Part shown: piece by piece, positions 1-8,807 of the stretch
Layout: every line of letters begins with the position of its first letter
Numbering within the stretch: position 1 is the stretch's first letter
NCBI RefSeq assembly: GCF_007859915.1
Contig: NZ_SJPM01000015.1
Location: forward strand, 86,762-150,761
Direction: 5' to 3'
Origin: Neorhodopirellula pilleata
GTDB taxonomy: Bacteria; Planctomycetota; Planctomycetia; Pirellulales; Pirellulaceae
Length of the DNA: 64,000 nt
Position numbers and translations under genes: made by a program
Notes under the pieces: generated by a model
Told to the model about the DNA's origin: nothing
Seen by the model: only the letters and a program-made list of their open reading frames with translations
The model's database searches: none

Positions 1-666
1 GTGTCGCAGCTCATAAGTTCCGATCGACCACGATTCGGTTTGCTCGGCCGTCGGCGCGAACAACGCGTATTGCCCGACCTCGTCCTCTTGGATCGTCATC
101 TCGAGCGCGAGTCCCGCGTCGGCGTTGCTGGGCAGCCTTGCGGCCAGGACGTATTTGTACTCCGTCAGGTCCTCGGCCGAGACGATGTCGATTCGAGCCG
201 GACGCGTCGCGTAGTCGTCGCCTTGCTCGACGTCGAGATCCGATCCGGTCGCACCGCTGAACGATGGCGAGTTGATCGTGATCGTGATTCCGGCCAGTCG
301 TGGAATGATCTCGTCGGCCAGTGCGGTCGCTGTCAGTGTCGTGGTGACTCGCCCGTCCGCACTGGTCGCGAGCTTGTTTTCAGGCGTGACGAGGAGTCGC
401 GTCGCGATTTCCTCCGTACTAGGCACATTGCCTAGTTCGACAATTGTGCCGTCGGAAACTAAGTCGCGAATGATGCCTGAGTACCCAAGTCCATCTGTGT
501 ACACCCAATCGCCCGCCAATCCGTCAACCGTAATCGTGGCTATGTTGCCAGCGACAAACGTCGGCGTGTACGGATTTGACGCTGATCCAGTTGTCCCGCT
601 CAATGCCGCTAGCGTGATGCCAGTCGAAGACGTGCCAGCCAAAATTTGCACTACTGTCGCGGTCAT
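1..666 (-). CDS. Appendage-like structural protein, truncated by window edge
   Basis: Five-prime part of the gene seen whole at 32460-33260, where it is described. ATG at 666 overlaps the end of the SGNH hydrolase gene by ATGA. Only the first 222 residues lie in the window. Confidence 0.75.
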   Translation of the reverse strand, partial: MTATVVQILAGTSSTGITLAALSGTTGSASNPYTPTFVAGNIATITVDGLAGDWVYTDGLGYSGIIRDLVSDGTIVELGNVPSTEEIATRLLVTPENKLATSADGRVTTTLTATALADEIIPRLAGITITINSPSFSGATGSDLDVEQGDDYATRPARIDIVSAEDLTEYKYVLAARLPSNADAGLALEMTIQEDEVGQYALFAPTAEQTESWSIGTYELRH

Positions 667-1940
667 GTTGCACTCCCGTTGTAGATTTGAGCAGCGATTA
701 GCTCGGCTAGTTTCTGCACTCCATCTGTTGATAGATGGACGTTATCCCCGTTGTCGTAGTCGGGATTTAGGTCATCCGGCTGACCTGTCGAGACTCGATT
801 AACCCCAAATGCCGCGTGGCTCAACACTCGCTCCGCATCATTTGATGCTGCCCATTCGGAGATCGCCGAATTCCACTCGCGAATTTCCGCAGCCGCCGAA
901 TCTGTTGAGCCGGTCCACGGCAAGATTTCGCTCAAAATCAACCGTGTTTCCGACGGCACCAAGATCCTGATTGCGTCGAGGTCTGAGATCACTTGCTCAA
1001 TCGTTCGTCCATTGTCCTGATCGTTAACGCCGCAGTGTATCCATATTGCACTTGCACCACTGGCGACCGCTGCTGGCACCCCAGTTGACCGGCACCACGC
1101 AAAATCAGTGCTACCTAGTGCATGATTTTGCTGAGTCAATCCGGTTAAAATTGATCGAATGACACCACCCGGCTCCGCATCTTGGTTGCCGCCAACCGTG
1201 TTTCCGGCGTGCAGGTAACTGTGCCAAGGTGTGGCAGTGTTGTGGCCCTCAACGAGAGAATCCCCGGTCACAGACAAATATGGGGCAACCGCGTCCACTG
1301 CGATGTGCATGTTGTACGTGGTGTCGGAACCTTCGCTGCCGATGTCGCTTCCGCCGTTTGAAAAATCACCCTGTGAGTAGTAGGTGATTGCATTGGCATC
1401 TGCCGTTGCAACAATCGTTGACGACGAATCAGATGTCCTAGTTAAGAAGAGTCCAACATAATCACCAACATTACACGCAAGCGGGCTTGCGAGCACAAAA
1501 TCATTTTCGGAGTCCGCTGAAAACCCAGATTGCAAATCTGTCGATGCAACTACCGACCATGTCGATCCAGTTAGTCGTAAGATCATTAGTCTTGTCAGCA
1601 CATCACTAAAAAACGAAGCACTCCTGTAACTGCCCCCGGTGATAAAGCCGGATTGACGAATCTGGTATTTCGGGCCGCCAAGAACCAAAGTGCGACCAAC
1701 CGCTCCTTGGCCCCCTGTCCACCAATCACCATCGCCGTAGTCGCCCCATTGGGATCGCGGCAATCCGCCGACCTGTATTTCTGACCGGCCAGGGTTTATC
1801 CACGGTCTTGATCGCTTGATGGTTCCCGATCCTGGGTCAATCCAAGACTGACCAATAATGTACGGATCAGTCAGAGGCAAAGATCCGAGACCGGATGACG
1901 CTGCAACGAGTGACGGTAGAGCTAGAGTTTGGCCTGACAT
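663..1940 (-). CDS. SGNH/GDSL-family hydrolase in virion gene block
   Basis: 425 residues. The C-terminal half has the SGNH hydrolase blocks: GDS with nucleophile Ser228, the GVND block around N306, and the catalytic pair D399 and H402 in DNVH. The N-terminal ~220 residues are Gly/Ser-rich and probably a beta-sandwich. SGNH enzymes on phage particles usually deacetylate or de-esterify host surface glycans, so a receptor- or envelope-processing role is inferred. The gene sits between prohead protease and capsid genes, which are normally adjacent. Its DNA is visibly AT-richer with different codon choice than the flanking phage genes, suggesting recent acquisition. Confidence 0.85.
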   Translation of the reverse strand: MSGQTLALPSLVAASSGLGSLPLTDPYIIGQSWIDPGSGTIKRSRPWINPGRSEIQVGGLPRSQWGDYGDGDWWTGGQGAVGRTLVLGGPKYQIRQSGFITGGSYRSASFFSDVLTRLMILRLTGSTWSVVASTDLQSGFSADSENDFVLASPLACNVGDYVGLFLTRTSDSSSTIVATADANAITYYSQGDFSNGGSDIGSEGSDTTYNMHIAVDAVAPYLSVTGDSLVEGHNTATPWHSYLHAGNTVGGNQDAEPGGVIRSILTGLTQQNHALGSTDFAWCRSTGVPAAVASGASAIWIHCGVNDQDNGRTIEQVISDLDAIRILVPSETRLILSEILPWTGSTDSAAAEIREWNSAISEWAASNDAERVLSHAAFGVNRVSTGQPDDLNPDYDNGDNVHLSTDGVQKLAELIAAQIYNGSAT

Positions 1941-1994
1941 AAAAGTCGGAGTAGGTTGGAATTTTGTCGGAATAGGTTAGTCAGATATCATGGA

Positions 1995-2510
1995 TTAGCG
2001 ACGCACGCGGCTGCTCAAGCGGTGGTCTCCGCCAACGCGTCGCAGTAGGTTTTGCGGTTCGTGTCGATCATGGTTTGATAGACTTGACCCGCCGGCGGCG
2101 AGTATTCGGCCGACGTAGGGGCTACACCAGGTGCCGGCGGACGTCACGCCAGGCCGGAAGTATCCTCGCAAGCGGTAAGGCGTGCCGAGCGTCGCGTTCG
2201 CTTGCGATCGCATCGCGGCGAGTCGATCCCGATCGATCGGCGTCGACGGGGCGTAGTAGTCGTTCGTGCTTCCCGGTTTTCCATACGATTGCACCGGAGT
2301 TCGCTTCGATCGCGGCCAGTCACTTTCATAGACGTAGCCATCAAACACGATGCCGACGTGTGTGTATCGATCGCCTCCGGTGATCCGTCGAGCGACTCGG
2401 CCGACGATCCCTTTCTTGTTGCTGAAAACGAGCGTCCCGTCGGGAACGGATTGAGCGTTGCAAGTCGAGGCGATCGCGAGCGACGCGACCAGTAAGATCA
2501 TTCGGAACAT
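1995..2510 (-). CDS. Secreted papain-like (permuted NlpC/P60-type) protein
   Basis: 171 residues with a signal peptide (hydrophobic residues 4-17, small residues before Q20). His51 in THVGIV followed by Cys129 in WCSPYV matches the His-then-Cys order of the YiiX/LRAT-like permuted NlpC/P60 group. These act on peptide or acyl bonds. In a prophage a cell-wall hydrolase (lysin) role is plausible but unproven. It lies 4 bp downstream of the prohead protease in the structural operon. Ser130 directly after the Cys is usual for the group. The third catalytic residue cannot be assigned by eye. Confidence 0.65.
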   Translation of the reverse strand: MFRMILLVASLAIASTCNAQSVPDGTLVFSNKKGIVGRVARRITGGDRYTHVGIVFDGYVYESDWPRSKRTPVQSYGKPGSTNDYYAPSTPIDRDRLAAMRSQANATLGTPYRLRGYFRPGVTSAGTWCSPYVGRILAAGGSSLSNHDRHEPQNLLRRVGGDHRLSSRVRR

Positions 2511-2513
2511 CGC

Positions 2514-3209
2514 TTAGTCCAATAGCAGGCAATCGATCTCGATCAGCAACGCGTCATGGCCGGCCGTCTCGGCGGCTTCGAATGCGGCCTTGCGGTCGAG
2601 CAACAATTGCCAACCGTCGCACCCTGAACGTTGGTCGGTCCGGATCTCGGCCGTCGTTCCGGAATACGCTTCGCCGACGACCGGGCCGAGATGAAACACT
2701 TCCGCCTCGATCACTTCGCGGATCACGGCGTCGGTTTCGGGATCTCGCCGCCACTCTTCAGCGACGGCGGCAAAGTCGATCGACGACCCGGACACATCAC
2801 CGCGCCTAATTTTCGCGGCGATCGCGGTATGGTCCGGGTCGTCGGGATCGTGCGGGACGCTGTACCGAAGGCCTCGCGTGTCACTCGTGAGATTCATCAA
2901 CCGCGATCGACGGCCGAGAACGCGTCGCTCGTCGTGATACGGGGCGCAATAGCAATCCCGTTTCGACTCGAGGAACGTATCGAAACAACCGCGACGGAAC
3001 CGCTCGACAAAATCCGGCATGATCCGGTATTCGGTCGTCGGGTCGGCCGGGTCGTAGTACACCGCGCCGTAGCCGGCGATCACCATCGGCGATTCGCCGT
3101 CGACGCGGCTCTCGATCGCGGCGAGCGATCGCGGAAGGATCGCCGTCCGGATCTCGTTTCGTGATGCGGCCGTGTGGGCCGGCCGCGTGTAAGTTTGGGT
3201 CTTAGGCAT
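2514..3209 (-). CDS. HK97-type prohead protease
   Basis: 231 residues. It matures the capsid by cutting scaffold or the capsid N-terminus. His92 in YHDERRVLGR and Ser143 in GDVSGSSIDF fit the His and Ser positions of peptidase family U35/S78, and the early GYGAV strand is also typical. It overlaps the portal gene by 8 bp. Unusually, the capsid gene does not follow directly: three other genes intervene. Confidence 0.88.
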   Translation of the reverse strand: MPKTQTYTRPAHTAASRNEIRTAILPRSLAAIESRVDGESPMVIAGYGAVYYDPADPTTEYRIMPDFVERFRRGCFDTFLESKRDCYCAPYHDERRVLGRRSRLMNLTSDTRGLRYSVPHDPDDPDHTAIAAKIRRGDVSGSSIDFAAVAEEWRRDPETDAVIREVIEAEVFHLGPVVGEAYSGTTAEIRTDQRSGCDGWQLLLDRKAAFEAAETAGHDALLIEIDCLLLD

Positions 3210-4425
3210 CGGGGTTGACCTCTTGTTGCTTGGGTTGGACGTTAGAACGTTGAGGCTTGTCGAGTCCTTCGACCTCCGGCAAGTTATGCCAGTGCCGGAC
3301 CTCGTTTTCCGCCAGCCATCCGGCGTGGATGCCTTGGGTCGCGATCGCAGCTCGGGCTGCTGCGTCGGTCCATTGCAAGGCGTCGACGAGATACTCGACG
3401 AAGTGCGACGCGGCCTCGCTCGGCCGGATCAGCTTTCGATTGCATTGAGCCATCACCCGACGCATATGAGGGCCGCACGTCGATCGGATATAGCGTTTCT
3501 CTTCCTGCTCGAGCGAGTTGTAGGCGACGCTATCCTTCAGGCCGAGACGCGACGGCGGAATGTTGTAGATTTGGGCGACGTGCCGAGTCTCGTTTTCGTC
3601 GAGCTCGCCGACCTGGGCGTCTCGAGGCGAGACGCTCGTTTTGATCCATTCAAAGCCATCGCGGAGGATCAAGGTTTTGAACCAGTTCCTCGGATCGGTT
3701 TTCTTTCGGACGCCCTCCTCGACGTTGTCGATCGCGTCCGGGCTTGCGCCTTGCGGTGCCTTGAGAATGCCGCCGACGTGAGCGCCGTTCTCAAAGAATG
3801 TTGAAGCGAACTTTTGCAATGATGTTCCGACGTTGAACGTGTCTGCATAGCGTCGGATCGGGCTCGTCGGATTCAAGCCATCGAGCCGAACGCCGCTATG
3901 ATGAATCACGTCGGCGTCGGGGATCACGATCGGCGGCGATCCGTGGTTGACCCAGTAAACGCGGCGGTTCTTTTTGACGGGATACCAGGCGTCCGGATCG
4001 AGCCTATGAAGGCCGACGGGTCGGATGCCGACGCGTTCGATCCATAGCAGACCGAGCCCGCGAAGCAACGCGTCGTGATAGAAGTCGAACCAGAGATCAA
4101 ACGGCGTCGTGTACTCGTTTGGCGATCCGTCGAGATTGACGAGCTTGTGTCCTTCGTGGTCGCTCGCCTTGCTGCGATCGCGTTTCCCGGTCCGCTGGTA
4201 AACGCACAACGGCAGCGACGAGATATCACCGGCGATCATGCCGACGGCTTGCGCGACGGGCGGATAGCCGGCGAGTCGATCGACGGTTAAGCCATTGCCG
4301 CCGAAGTTGAACCAAGACGGACCGACGGAAGCGTCGGCCGGATAGTAGGACGCGTCGCCGGCGGGTTCGTGTCGGGTTTCGCGTCGGCCGAACCAGTACG
4401 CGTATTGACGGGCGAAGAAATTCAT
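3202..4425 (-). CDS. Portal protein, HK97 family
   Basis: 407 residues, usual length for HK97-family portals. The dodecameric portal forms the DNA entry vertex. Family features include the N-terminal YPPVAQAVGMIAGDISSLPL stretch, the mid-protein LDPDAW region, and the NIPPSRLGL segment before SLEQEEKRYI. The gene overlaps the upstream small membrane-protein gene by 4 bp and the protease by 8 bp, as expected in a translationally coupled head operon. Confidence 0.92.
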   Translation of the reverse strand: MNFFARQYAYWFGRRETRHEPAGDASYYPADASVGPSWFNFGGNGLTVDRLAGYPPVAQAVGMIAGDISSLPLCVYQRTGKRDRSKASDHEGHKLVNLDGSPNEYTTPFDLWFDFYHDALLRGLGLLWIERVGIRPVGLHRLDPDAWYPVKKNRRVYWVNHGSPPIVIPDADVIHHSGVRLDGLNPTSPIRRYADTFNVGTSLQKFASTFFENGAHVGGILKAPQGASPDAIDNVEEGVRKKTDPRNWFKTLILRDGFEWIKTSVSPRDAQVGELDENETRHVAQIYNIPPSRLGLKDSVAYNSLEQEEKRYIRSTCGPHMRRVMAQCNRKLIRPSEAASHFVEYLVDALQWTDAAARAAIATQGIHAGWLAENEVRHWHNLPEVEGLDKPQRSNVQPKQQEVNPDA

Positions 4426-4703
4426 TCGGCGGGTCCGTCCGTGTCTTCACTCTCGACGAGCGAAGCGAAGCGAAGCAAACGCGATCGTTTCTCGATCGTG
4501 TAAACGATCGCGATCAATCCGAGATCGAACGCGGCGACGAGCGGCCAGTAGGTCACCGCCAAGACGACCAGGTTCACCAGAGCGCAAAGCAGCACGCATT
4601 GCGAACCACGTTTGAAGAATGCGACCTCGAAACCTCGCTCGGCCGTTTGACGTCCGACGAGCTCGAGCACTACGGCGGCAAGTTGTAAGATCGTTTTCAA
4701 CAT
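4422..4703 (-). CDS. Small membrane protein, holin-like
   Basis: 93 residues from ATG 4703 (a TTG lies one codon upstream). The terminase stop and this ATG overlap as TGATG. A hydrophobic N-terminal segment (about 4-16) and two close hydrophobic stretches (about 37-68) are followed by a charged, acidic C-terminus. Size, position and topology suggest a holin or a terminase-associated membrane protein. No family signature was recognised, so the role is inferred. Confidence 0.65.
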   Translation of the reverse strand: MLKTILQLAAVVLELVGRQTAERGFEVAFFKRGSQCVLLCALVNLVVLAVTYWPLVAAFDLGLIAIVYTIEKRSRLLRFASLVESEDTDGPAE

Positions 4704-6364
4704 CAAATAAACTCGACTTTGTGGGTGTCGTAGTGCGTCGGCTTGTCTTCGATCGTGACTTGCATCCGCCGGTTAATCGCGATGATCGCGGCCGTGATCC
4801 CGTCAATTCGCCCTTTCGATCGGCCTTTCATCGGGCGAATCTGATCGTTGCTGTCGCGATAGACGATCACGTTTCCGACCATCCAAGAGACCGCAGGGTT
4901 GTGATCGTGTCGGACTTTGCCGGCGTCGATTAGCCGTTCGAACTCCGTCGACGGCGGGCTCATGTATCCCATTCGCGGCGGAACTTGCACCGTATTTAGA
5001 CCGTCCTCACCGCGTAGCATTTGGTTGCAGAGCAGCTCGGCGAGTGCCGGGTCGTAACCGAGTTCCTTCAATGGCGTTTGCTTGTGAGCCTCGACGATCT
5101 CACGACGGATTAGCGAAAAGTCGATCGACGCCCCCGGTGTCGCGGTCACGAATCCACGCGACACCCAATCGGCAAGCGGGATCTGATCCGTGTGGCTTTT
5201 CTCGACAACCAGGTCGGCCGGAATCCACAACTTGAACAACAACGAAACCGACGCGTCGTCATGCTCGAACAAACGCACGAACGCGGCGAAGTCATGCACG
5301 CGAGCCAAGTCGACGCCGGCATAACATCGCATCCCGTCGAGCTCGCTCGGATCGGCCTCGGGTAACGCGTCCCACGTCGGGACGTCGAGCCAGGCGTCAC
5401 GGGGCTGGGTCCATTGATTGAGTCGATAACGTTTAAGATCGCCGATCCGTTCCGGAGATCCTTTCGCTTGGTTGATCGCCGCCTCGATGTTCCGGACCGG
5501 TAGCGTGATCCCGTAACTCGGGTTTGCTCGCTCCCACGTCGCCAGCTTCTTCCAATCGTCATCGGGACCGGCTTCGAAGATCACCGGTAAGTGATCGATC
5601 GACATATCTTTGCCGTCTCGAATCCGACACGCTCTTTCGTACTCCTCAAAGCAAATTGACGTTCGCGAGTCGCCGGCCGTCGTGATCATGAATACGAGCG
5701 AGTTGATTCGGGCCGTCGTCGCGTAGAGCAGCGATCCGAAAAACGAGCGGTCTTTCCATTCGTGGAGCTCGTCCAGGATCAAACAGTTCGCGTTTTTGCC
5801 TTGCGAGCTTCCGCCGCTCGCCGTGATCGCGGCTATGCAAGCGTTGCGCGTCGGGATGATCGCCCGATACGTCGACCGCCGAACATCGAACACCTTTTCG
5901 AGCGACGGGGCTCGTTCGATCATCCCGGCCGCCTCGTCGAAACAATCGGCGGCTTGGGACCGAGCGACGGCCGTCATGTAGACGCGTGCCCCGATTTGTT
6001 CCATCGCTTCGCGAATCGCGATCCCGGCGGCGAGCTGCGTCTTGCCGTTCTTTTTCGGGATGAACGTGAACGATGATAGAAACCGCCGCGTCGCGTCGGG
6101 CATCTTCCACCCGTAGAGCGGCCCGATCAGTCCGTGCCATTGCCAGTCGAGCAGCTTGAACGGTTCGCCCGCGAAAGGGGCCTTGCCGTGCGTCAGGACG
6201 CGTTCAAACAGAAAACGCGTCGTCAGAGCCGACTTGATGTCGAAATAGCAACCACGGGCGACGGCGGCCTCGTCCTGGGGCGTTTGAATCCAATCCGCCC
6301 AACCTTCCTCGCGTGCTCGAGCGAGCTGTCGCCGCGTCGGCGTGTATTTAGTTATGGCGACCAC
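4703..6364 (-). CDS. terL: Terminase large subunit
   Basis: 553 residues. It is the ATPase and nuclease of DNA packaging (Terminase_1 family). Walker A is PKKNGKT at residues 103-109. Walker B is LILDE ending at D198-E199. The RNase H-like nuclease starts at AGVDLA with D352, and a late DGITA acidic residue lies near 524. It lies three bases downstream of the small subunit gene, as usual for packaging genes. Confidence 0.95.
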   Translation of the reverse strand: MVAITKYTPTRRQLARAREEGWADWIQTPQDEAAVARGCYFDIKSALTTRFLFERVLTHGKAPFAGEPFKLLDWQWHGLIGPLYGWKMPDATRRFLSSFTFIPKKNGKTQLAAGIAIREAMEQIGARVYMTAVARSQAADCFDEAAGMIERAPSLEKVFDVRRSTYRAIIPTRNACIAAITASGGSSQGKNANCLILDELHEWKDRSFFGSLLYATTARINSLVFMITTAGDSRTSICFEEYERACRIRDGKDMSIDHLPVIFEAGPDDDWKKLATWERANPSYGITLPVRNIEAAINQAKGSPERIGDLKRYRLNQWTQPRDAWLDVPTWDALPEADPSELDGMRCYAGVDLARVHDFAAFVRLFEHDDASVSLLFKLWIPADLVVEKSHTDQIPLADWVSRGFVTATPGASIDFSLIRREIVEAHKQTPLKELGYDPALAELLCNQMLRGEDGLNTVQVPPRMGYMSPPSTEFERLIDAGKVRHDHNPAVSWMVGNVIVYRDSNDQIRPMKGRSKGRIDGITAAIIAINRRMQVTIEDKPTHYDTHKVEFI

Positions 6365-6367
6365 GGA

Positions 6368-7027
6368 TCACGCCTCGGGCTTTTTATTGGCCTTTTTGGC
6401 GGGCTTGGAAGTTTTTTTCGTTGTACTCTTGGTCGCTCGCTTCCCTTTCTTTTGAGGGGCGGCTTTTTTCGCTGACGTTTTCGCTGCCTGCTTTCGCTTC
6501 GGCGGCGGGTTGCTGTCCGCCATCGACACGCCGACGCCGGCGAGCAATGCCTCGATCGGATCGACCGGCTTTCCGCCGCCGTCGCGATCGCCGATCCGCA
6601 GGCCGACGCGGTACGCCGGACCGAGACCGAGAACTTTGGCGAACTTATTGACGTCTTGCGCGAACTTGCCGAGCAGCGTCGCCGACGGCGTCGCCTGGGC
6701 GTATTTGAGATTCCCGTCGTTATCGAAGAACTCTTGCGTGTATCCGTCCCGCAAAACGACGTCGAACATTTCTCGCCAGTTGTGATAACTCACGGAATAC
6801 AGTTCCAGGATCTGCAGGTCGAGCATGACGAGCATTTCGGCGGCGCAGAGCTCGGCCGCGATCACACGCCAGGCCTGTTTGGCCCGTTCGGGTAGCCAGT
6901 CCGGCGGCGACGGGACGTAGTCCAGCGTCCGGGGCTCCGGTTCATCCGTTGGCAACGGCCGGTGGCCGGGGTTGCCCTCGAGTCGCTTTCGCGCTGTCGG
7001 TTTCGGTAGCGGTCCACGTTGGCCCAT
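6368..7027 (-). CDS. terS: Terminase small subunit, P27 family, with histone-like tail
   Basis: 219 residues. The N-terminus GPLPKPTARKRLEGNPGHRPL is typical of P27-family small subunits, which recognise phage DNA for packaging. The last ~50 residues are almost wholly Lys, Ala, Thr, Pro and Ser, like a histone H1 tail. This is unusual in a small terminase and likely a non-specific DNA clamp. The gene is the first of the minus structural operon and is divergent from the regulator at 7163. Confidence 0.88.
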   Translation of the reverse strand: MGQRGPLPKPTARKRLEGNPGHRPLPTDEPEPRTLDYVPSPPDWLPERAKQAWRVIAAELCAAEMLVMLDLQILELYSVSYHNWREMFDVVLRDGYTQEFFDNDGNLKYAQATPSATLLGKFAQDVNKFAKVLGLGPAYRVGLRIGDRDGGGKPVDPIEALLAGVGVSMADSNPPPKRKQAAKTSAKKAAPQKKGKRATKSTTKKTSKPAKKANKKPEA

Positions 7028-7091
7028 GCGGTCGTTTGCTCGCGTTGCTTGTCGGGTTGCTCAGTCCCGCATCGTCGCGGCGGAGCGGCCC

Positions 7092-7119
7092 GCGTCGGCG
7101 TTTGCGGAATCGCCGACGC
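7092..7119. promoter_or_regulatory. Inverted repeat between divergent operons
   Basis: Perfect 9-bp arms (GCGTCGGCG and CGCCGACGC) with a 10-base spacer. It lies in the 135-bp gap between the terminase operon (minus) and the HTH regulator gene (plus). A TTAAACT sequence at about 7149 could be a -10 element for the regulator. The repeat may be an operator for that regulator (inference). Confidence 0.4.
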
Positions 7120-7162
7120 CTGGGAATCGTCGCCGGACGATGGACCCGTTAAACTTTGCCGT

Positions 7163-7636
7163 ATGCGTGAGACGCGACACGCGGCGGAGTCGCCAGCGTT
7201 TCAGGCTCTCTCATCAAGCGGGCACATGCACGATTACATCTTGAGTCGCGGCGAAGTCGTTGCGGCTGTCTTGGACGGGGCCGCCTACACCGACGCGGCG
7301 GCCGCCGCCGGCGTCAGCGTCAGCACGGCTTGGCGGTGGGTTCATCGCGACGCGGTCAATCCACCGCAACGCAAACCAAAGATTCCGGCCGCACGGGTGC
7401 GGAAAATCCGAAACATGATCGACGGCGGGGATCTTTCCTTGAGGCGGATCGCGATCGTCGTCGGTGTTCATCACTCGACGGTTTGCAAAATCCGCGACTC
7501 GATGACCGTCGGCGGTTATCGATCTCGGCCCGTTCGGTGTCGCGGCTGCGGTGCCATCATCACGACTCAGGATTGCTTGTTATGCTCGACGCGATCGTCC
7601 GCTCTCGGTTCCTCCGGCTTTATCTCGTCACACTAA
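7163..7636 (+). CDS. Double helix-turn-helix / zinc-ribbon regulator
   Basis: 157 residues from ATG 7163; ATG 7226 is an alternative, and the open frame extends upstream without a likely start. The first HTH covers the GAAYTDAAAAAGVSVSTAWRW stretch and the second covers LSLRRIAIVVGVHHSTVCKI. A C-terminal CxxC...CxxC zinc ribbon follows (RCRGCG, DCLLC). Such an architecture suits a late-gene activator or a recombinase-type DNA-binding factor. It heads the + operon and faces the terminase operon, so it may control either. Its 3' end overlaps the next gene by 55 bp. Confidence 0.75.
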   Translation: MRETRHAAESPAFQALSSSGHMHDYILSRGEVVAAVLDGAAYTDAAAAAGVSVSTAWRWVHRDAVNPPQRKPKIPAARVRKIRNMIDGGDLSLRRIAIVVGVHHSTVCKIRDSMTVGGYRSRPVRCRGCGAIITTQDCLLCSTRSSALGSSGFISSH

Positions 7637-8610
7637 CGATCGTTTGCGTCGTCGGTTGCGAGATCGCACCCCCTCGGATCGCGATCACGCCTAAACCCGT
7701 CGACGAAATGCCGTCGTCGGTCAACTTGCCGGTTTCACTGCGTCAAACGAATTGGCTTTACGGCGGCGAAGGCTCTTGCGCCGTCGCTTCGCTCGTCTCG
7801 GTGCTTCGGTGGCAAAACAACCACGCCGCCGCCGAACGACTTCGAAAGCACTACGGCGGCGGCCAAACGGCGACCTCGATTCAAAACATCTGCAAGAGTG
7901 AACGATTGCCATACGTCGCGATCGATCGCCCCGGCGACGCTCGTTTCTTGCAATGGTGCAGCGACCACCGGCTCGGTGCGATCATTTGGTATTTGCCGGC
8001 TCACTGCTGCACGTTTTGCGGATTCGCGAAGTCCGGAAACGGCGACACCTACGCGATCGTGCTCGACAACAACCGCGTTCAAACGCCGATCCGCGTCCCG
8101 GCCAACGAGTTCATTCGCGCTTGGCAAGGGTACGGCGGCTTTGCCCTTACTGTCCTGGGTACTCCGTTGCCCGCCCCCTTCTACGACCGGTGGAATCCAT
8201 GCACCCGCCCCGATTCATGTCCCGACTTTTCGCCGCTTCCGCCTTTGCGTTTTTGCTCGTCTGTTGCGGCTCCGGATGCTTGCTCATTGGCGACAAGCCA
8301 CGCGATCGAGCCGACGACAATTTCGCCCACCCGACCGACGAAACCGATAGCAACGGCTTCGGCGAGTGCAACGGCGATAACTGCCCGATCGATTGCAACG
8401 GTTCCGACTGTTCCGACTGCCCCGGCGGGAATTGCCCTAATCGCGGATCTTTCGAAGACGATGACCCGGACGCCAAAGGCAGCACTCAATCGGCCAGCGA
8501 CGAGCAACCTGATTCGACGGTTAACGCTTGCGAGTCGTGTCCTAGCTGCACGGTTGTTTCTCGAGTCGACCGACTCAACGAGAAGAAAACCGGTGCGTAT
8601 CCATGCATGA
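7582..8610 (+). CDS. Lipoprotein with C39-like cysteine peptidase domain
   Basis: 342 residues from ATG 7582. An N-terminal hydrophobic segment ends in lipobox VVGC (Cys26). Residues ~57-190 look papain-like: Cys66 in GSCAVASL, His141 in LPAHC, Asn163 in VLDNNR, as in bacteriocin-processing or double-glycine peptidase-like folds. The recognisable domain ends near base 8160. The remaining ~150 residues are Ser/Thr/Pro/Ala-rich and overlap the next gene out of frame for 412 bp, so that tail may not be functional. The envelope target is unknown. Confidence 0.7.
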   Translation: MLDAIVRSRFLRLYLVTLTIVCVVGCEIAPPRIAITPKPVDEMPSSVNLPVSLRQTNWLYGGEGSCAVASLVSVLRWQNNHAAAERLRKHYGGGQTATSIQNICKSERLPYVAIDRPGDARFLQWCSDHRLGAIIWYLPAHCCTFCGFAKSGNGDTYAIVLDNNRVQTPIRVPANEFIRAWQGYGGFALTVLGTPLPAPFYDRWNPCTRPDSCPDFSPLPPLRFCSSVAAPDACSLATSHAIEPTTISPTRPTKPIATASASATAITARSIATVPTVPTAPAGIALIADLSKTMTRTPKAALNRPATSNLIRRLTLASRVLAARLFLESTDSTRRKPVRIHA

Positions 8611-8807
8611 GATGCCAACGGCCGACGGTCGGCGACGGTTGGCATAACCTCACCACTCCCGGCGGTGCGTCGGCGTTGATCTTGTGTCAAGATTGTTGGG
8701 ACCGCACCACGCCGCGCGAGCGTCTCGGTTTCTTGAACGTCCACCTTCAACGCGTCGGCAAGTCAAACGATCCCGTCGCCGCCAAACTGCGAAACGCGAT
8801 TCAATGA
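8199..8807 (+). CDS. Cys-rich lipoprotein
   Basis: 202 residues from ATG 8199 (ATG 8217 also possible; GGTGGA precedes the first). The signal sequence ends in lipobox GSGC. Residues ~45-75 hold CNGDNC, CNGSDCSDC and GGNCP motifs, followed by an acidic linker and a C-terminal domain with CESCPSC, CMRC and CQDCW pairs that resemble zinc ribbons. Cysteine pairs in an exported protein may instead form disulphides. No family was recognised. The stop overlaps the next ATG by ATGA. Confidence 0.75.
   Translation: MHPPRFMSRLFAASAFAFLLVCCGSGCLLIGDKPRDRADDNFAHPTDETDSNGFGECNGDNCPIDCNGSDCSDCPGGNCPNRGSFEDDDPDAKGSTQSASDEQPDSTVNACESCPSCTVVSRVDRLNEKKTGAYPCMRCQRPTVGDGWHNLTTPGGASALILCQDCWDRTTPRERLGFLNVHLQRVGKSNDPVAAKLRNAIQ

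Noticed and set aside
1995..2130. Possible frameshift in the papain-like protein, because another frame near its C-terminus also reads well
   Set aside because: The in-frame sequence CSPYVGRILAAGG, then EPQNLLRRV, fits the family pattern, and both copies agree.
7019..7162. Upstream extension of the HTH regulator frame
   Set aside because: It overlaps the small terminase start and the promoter region and has no conserved-looking residues.
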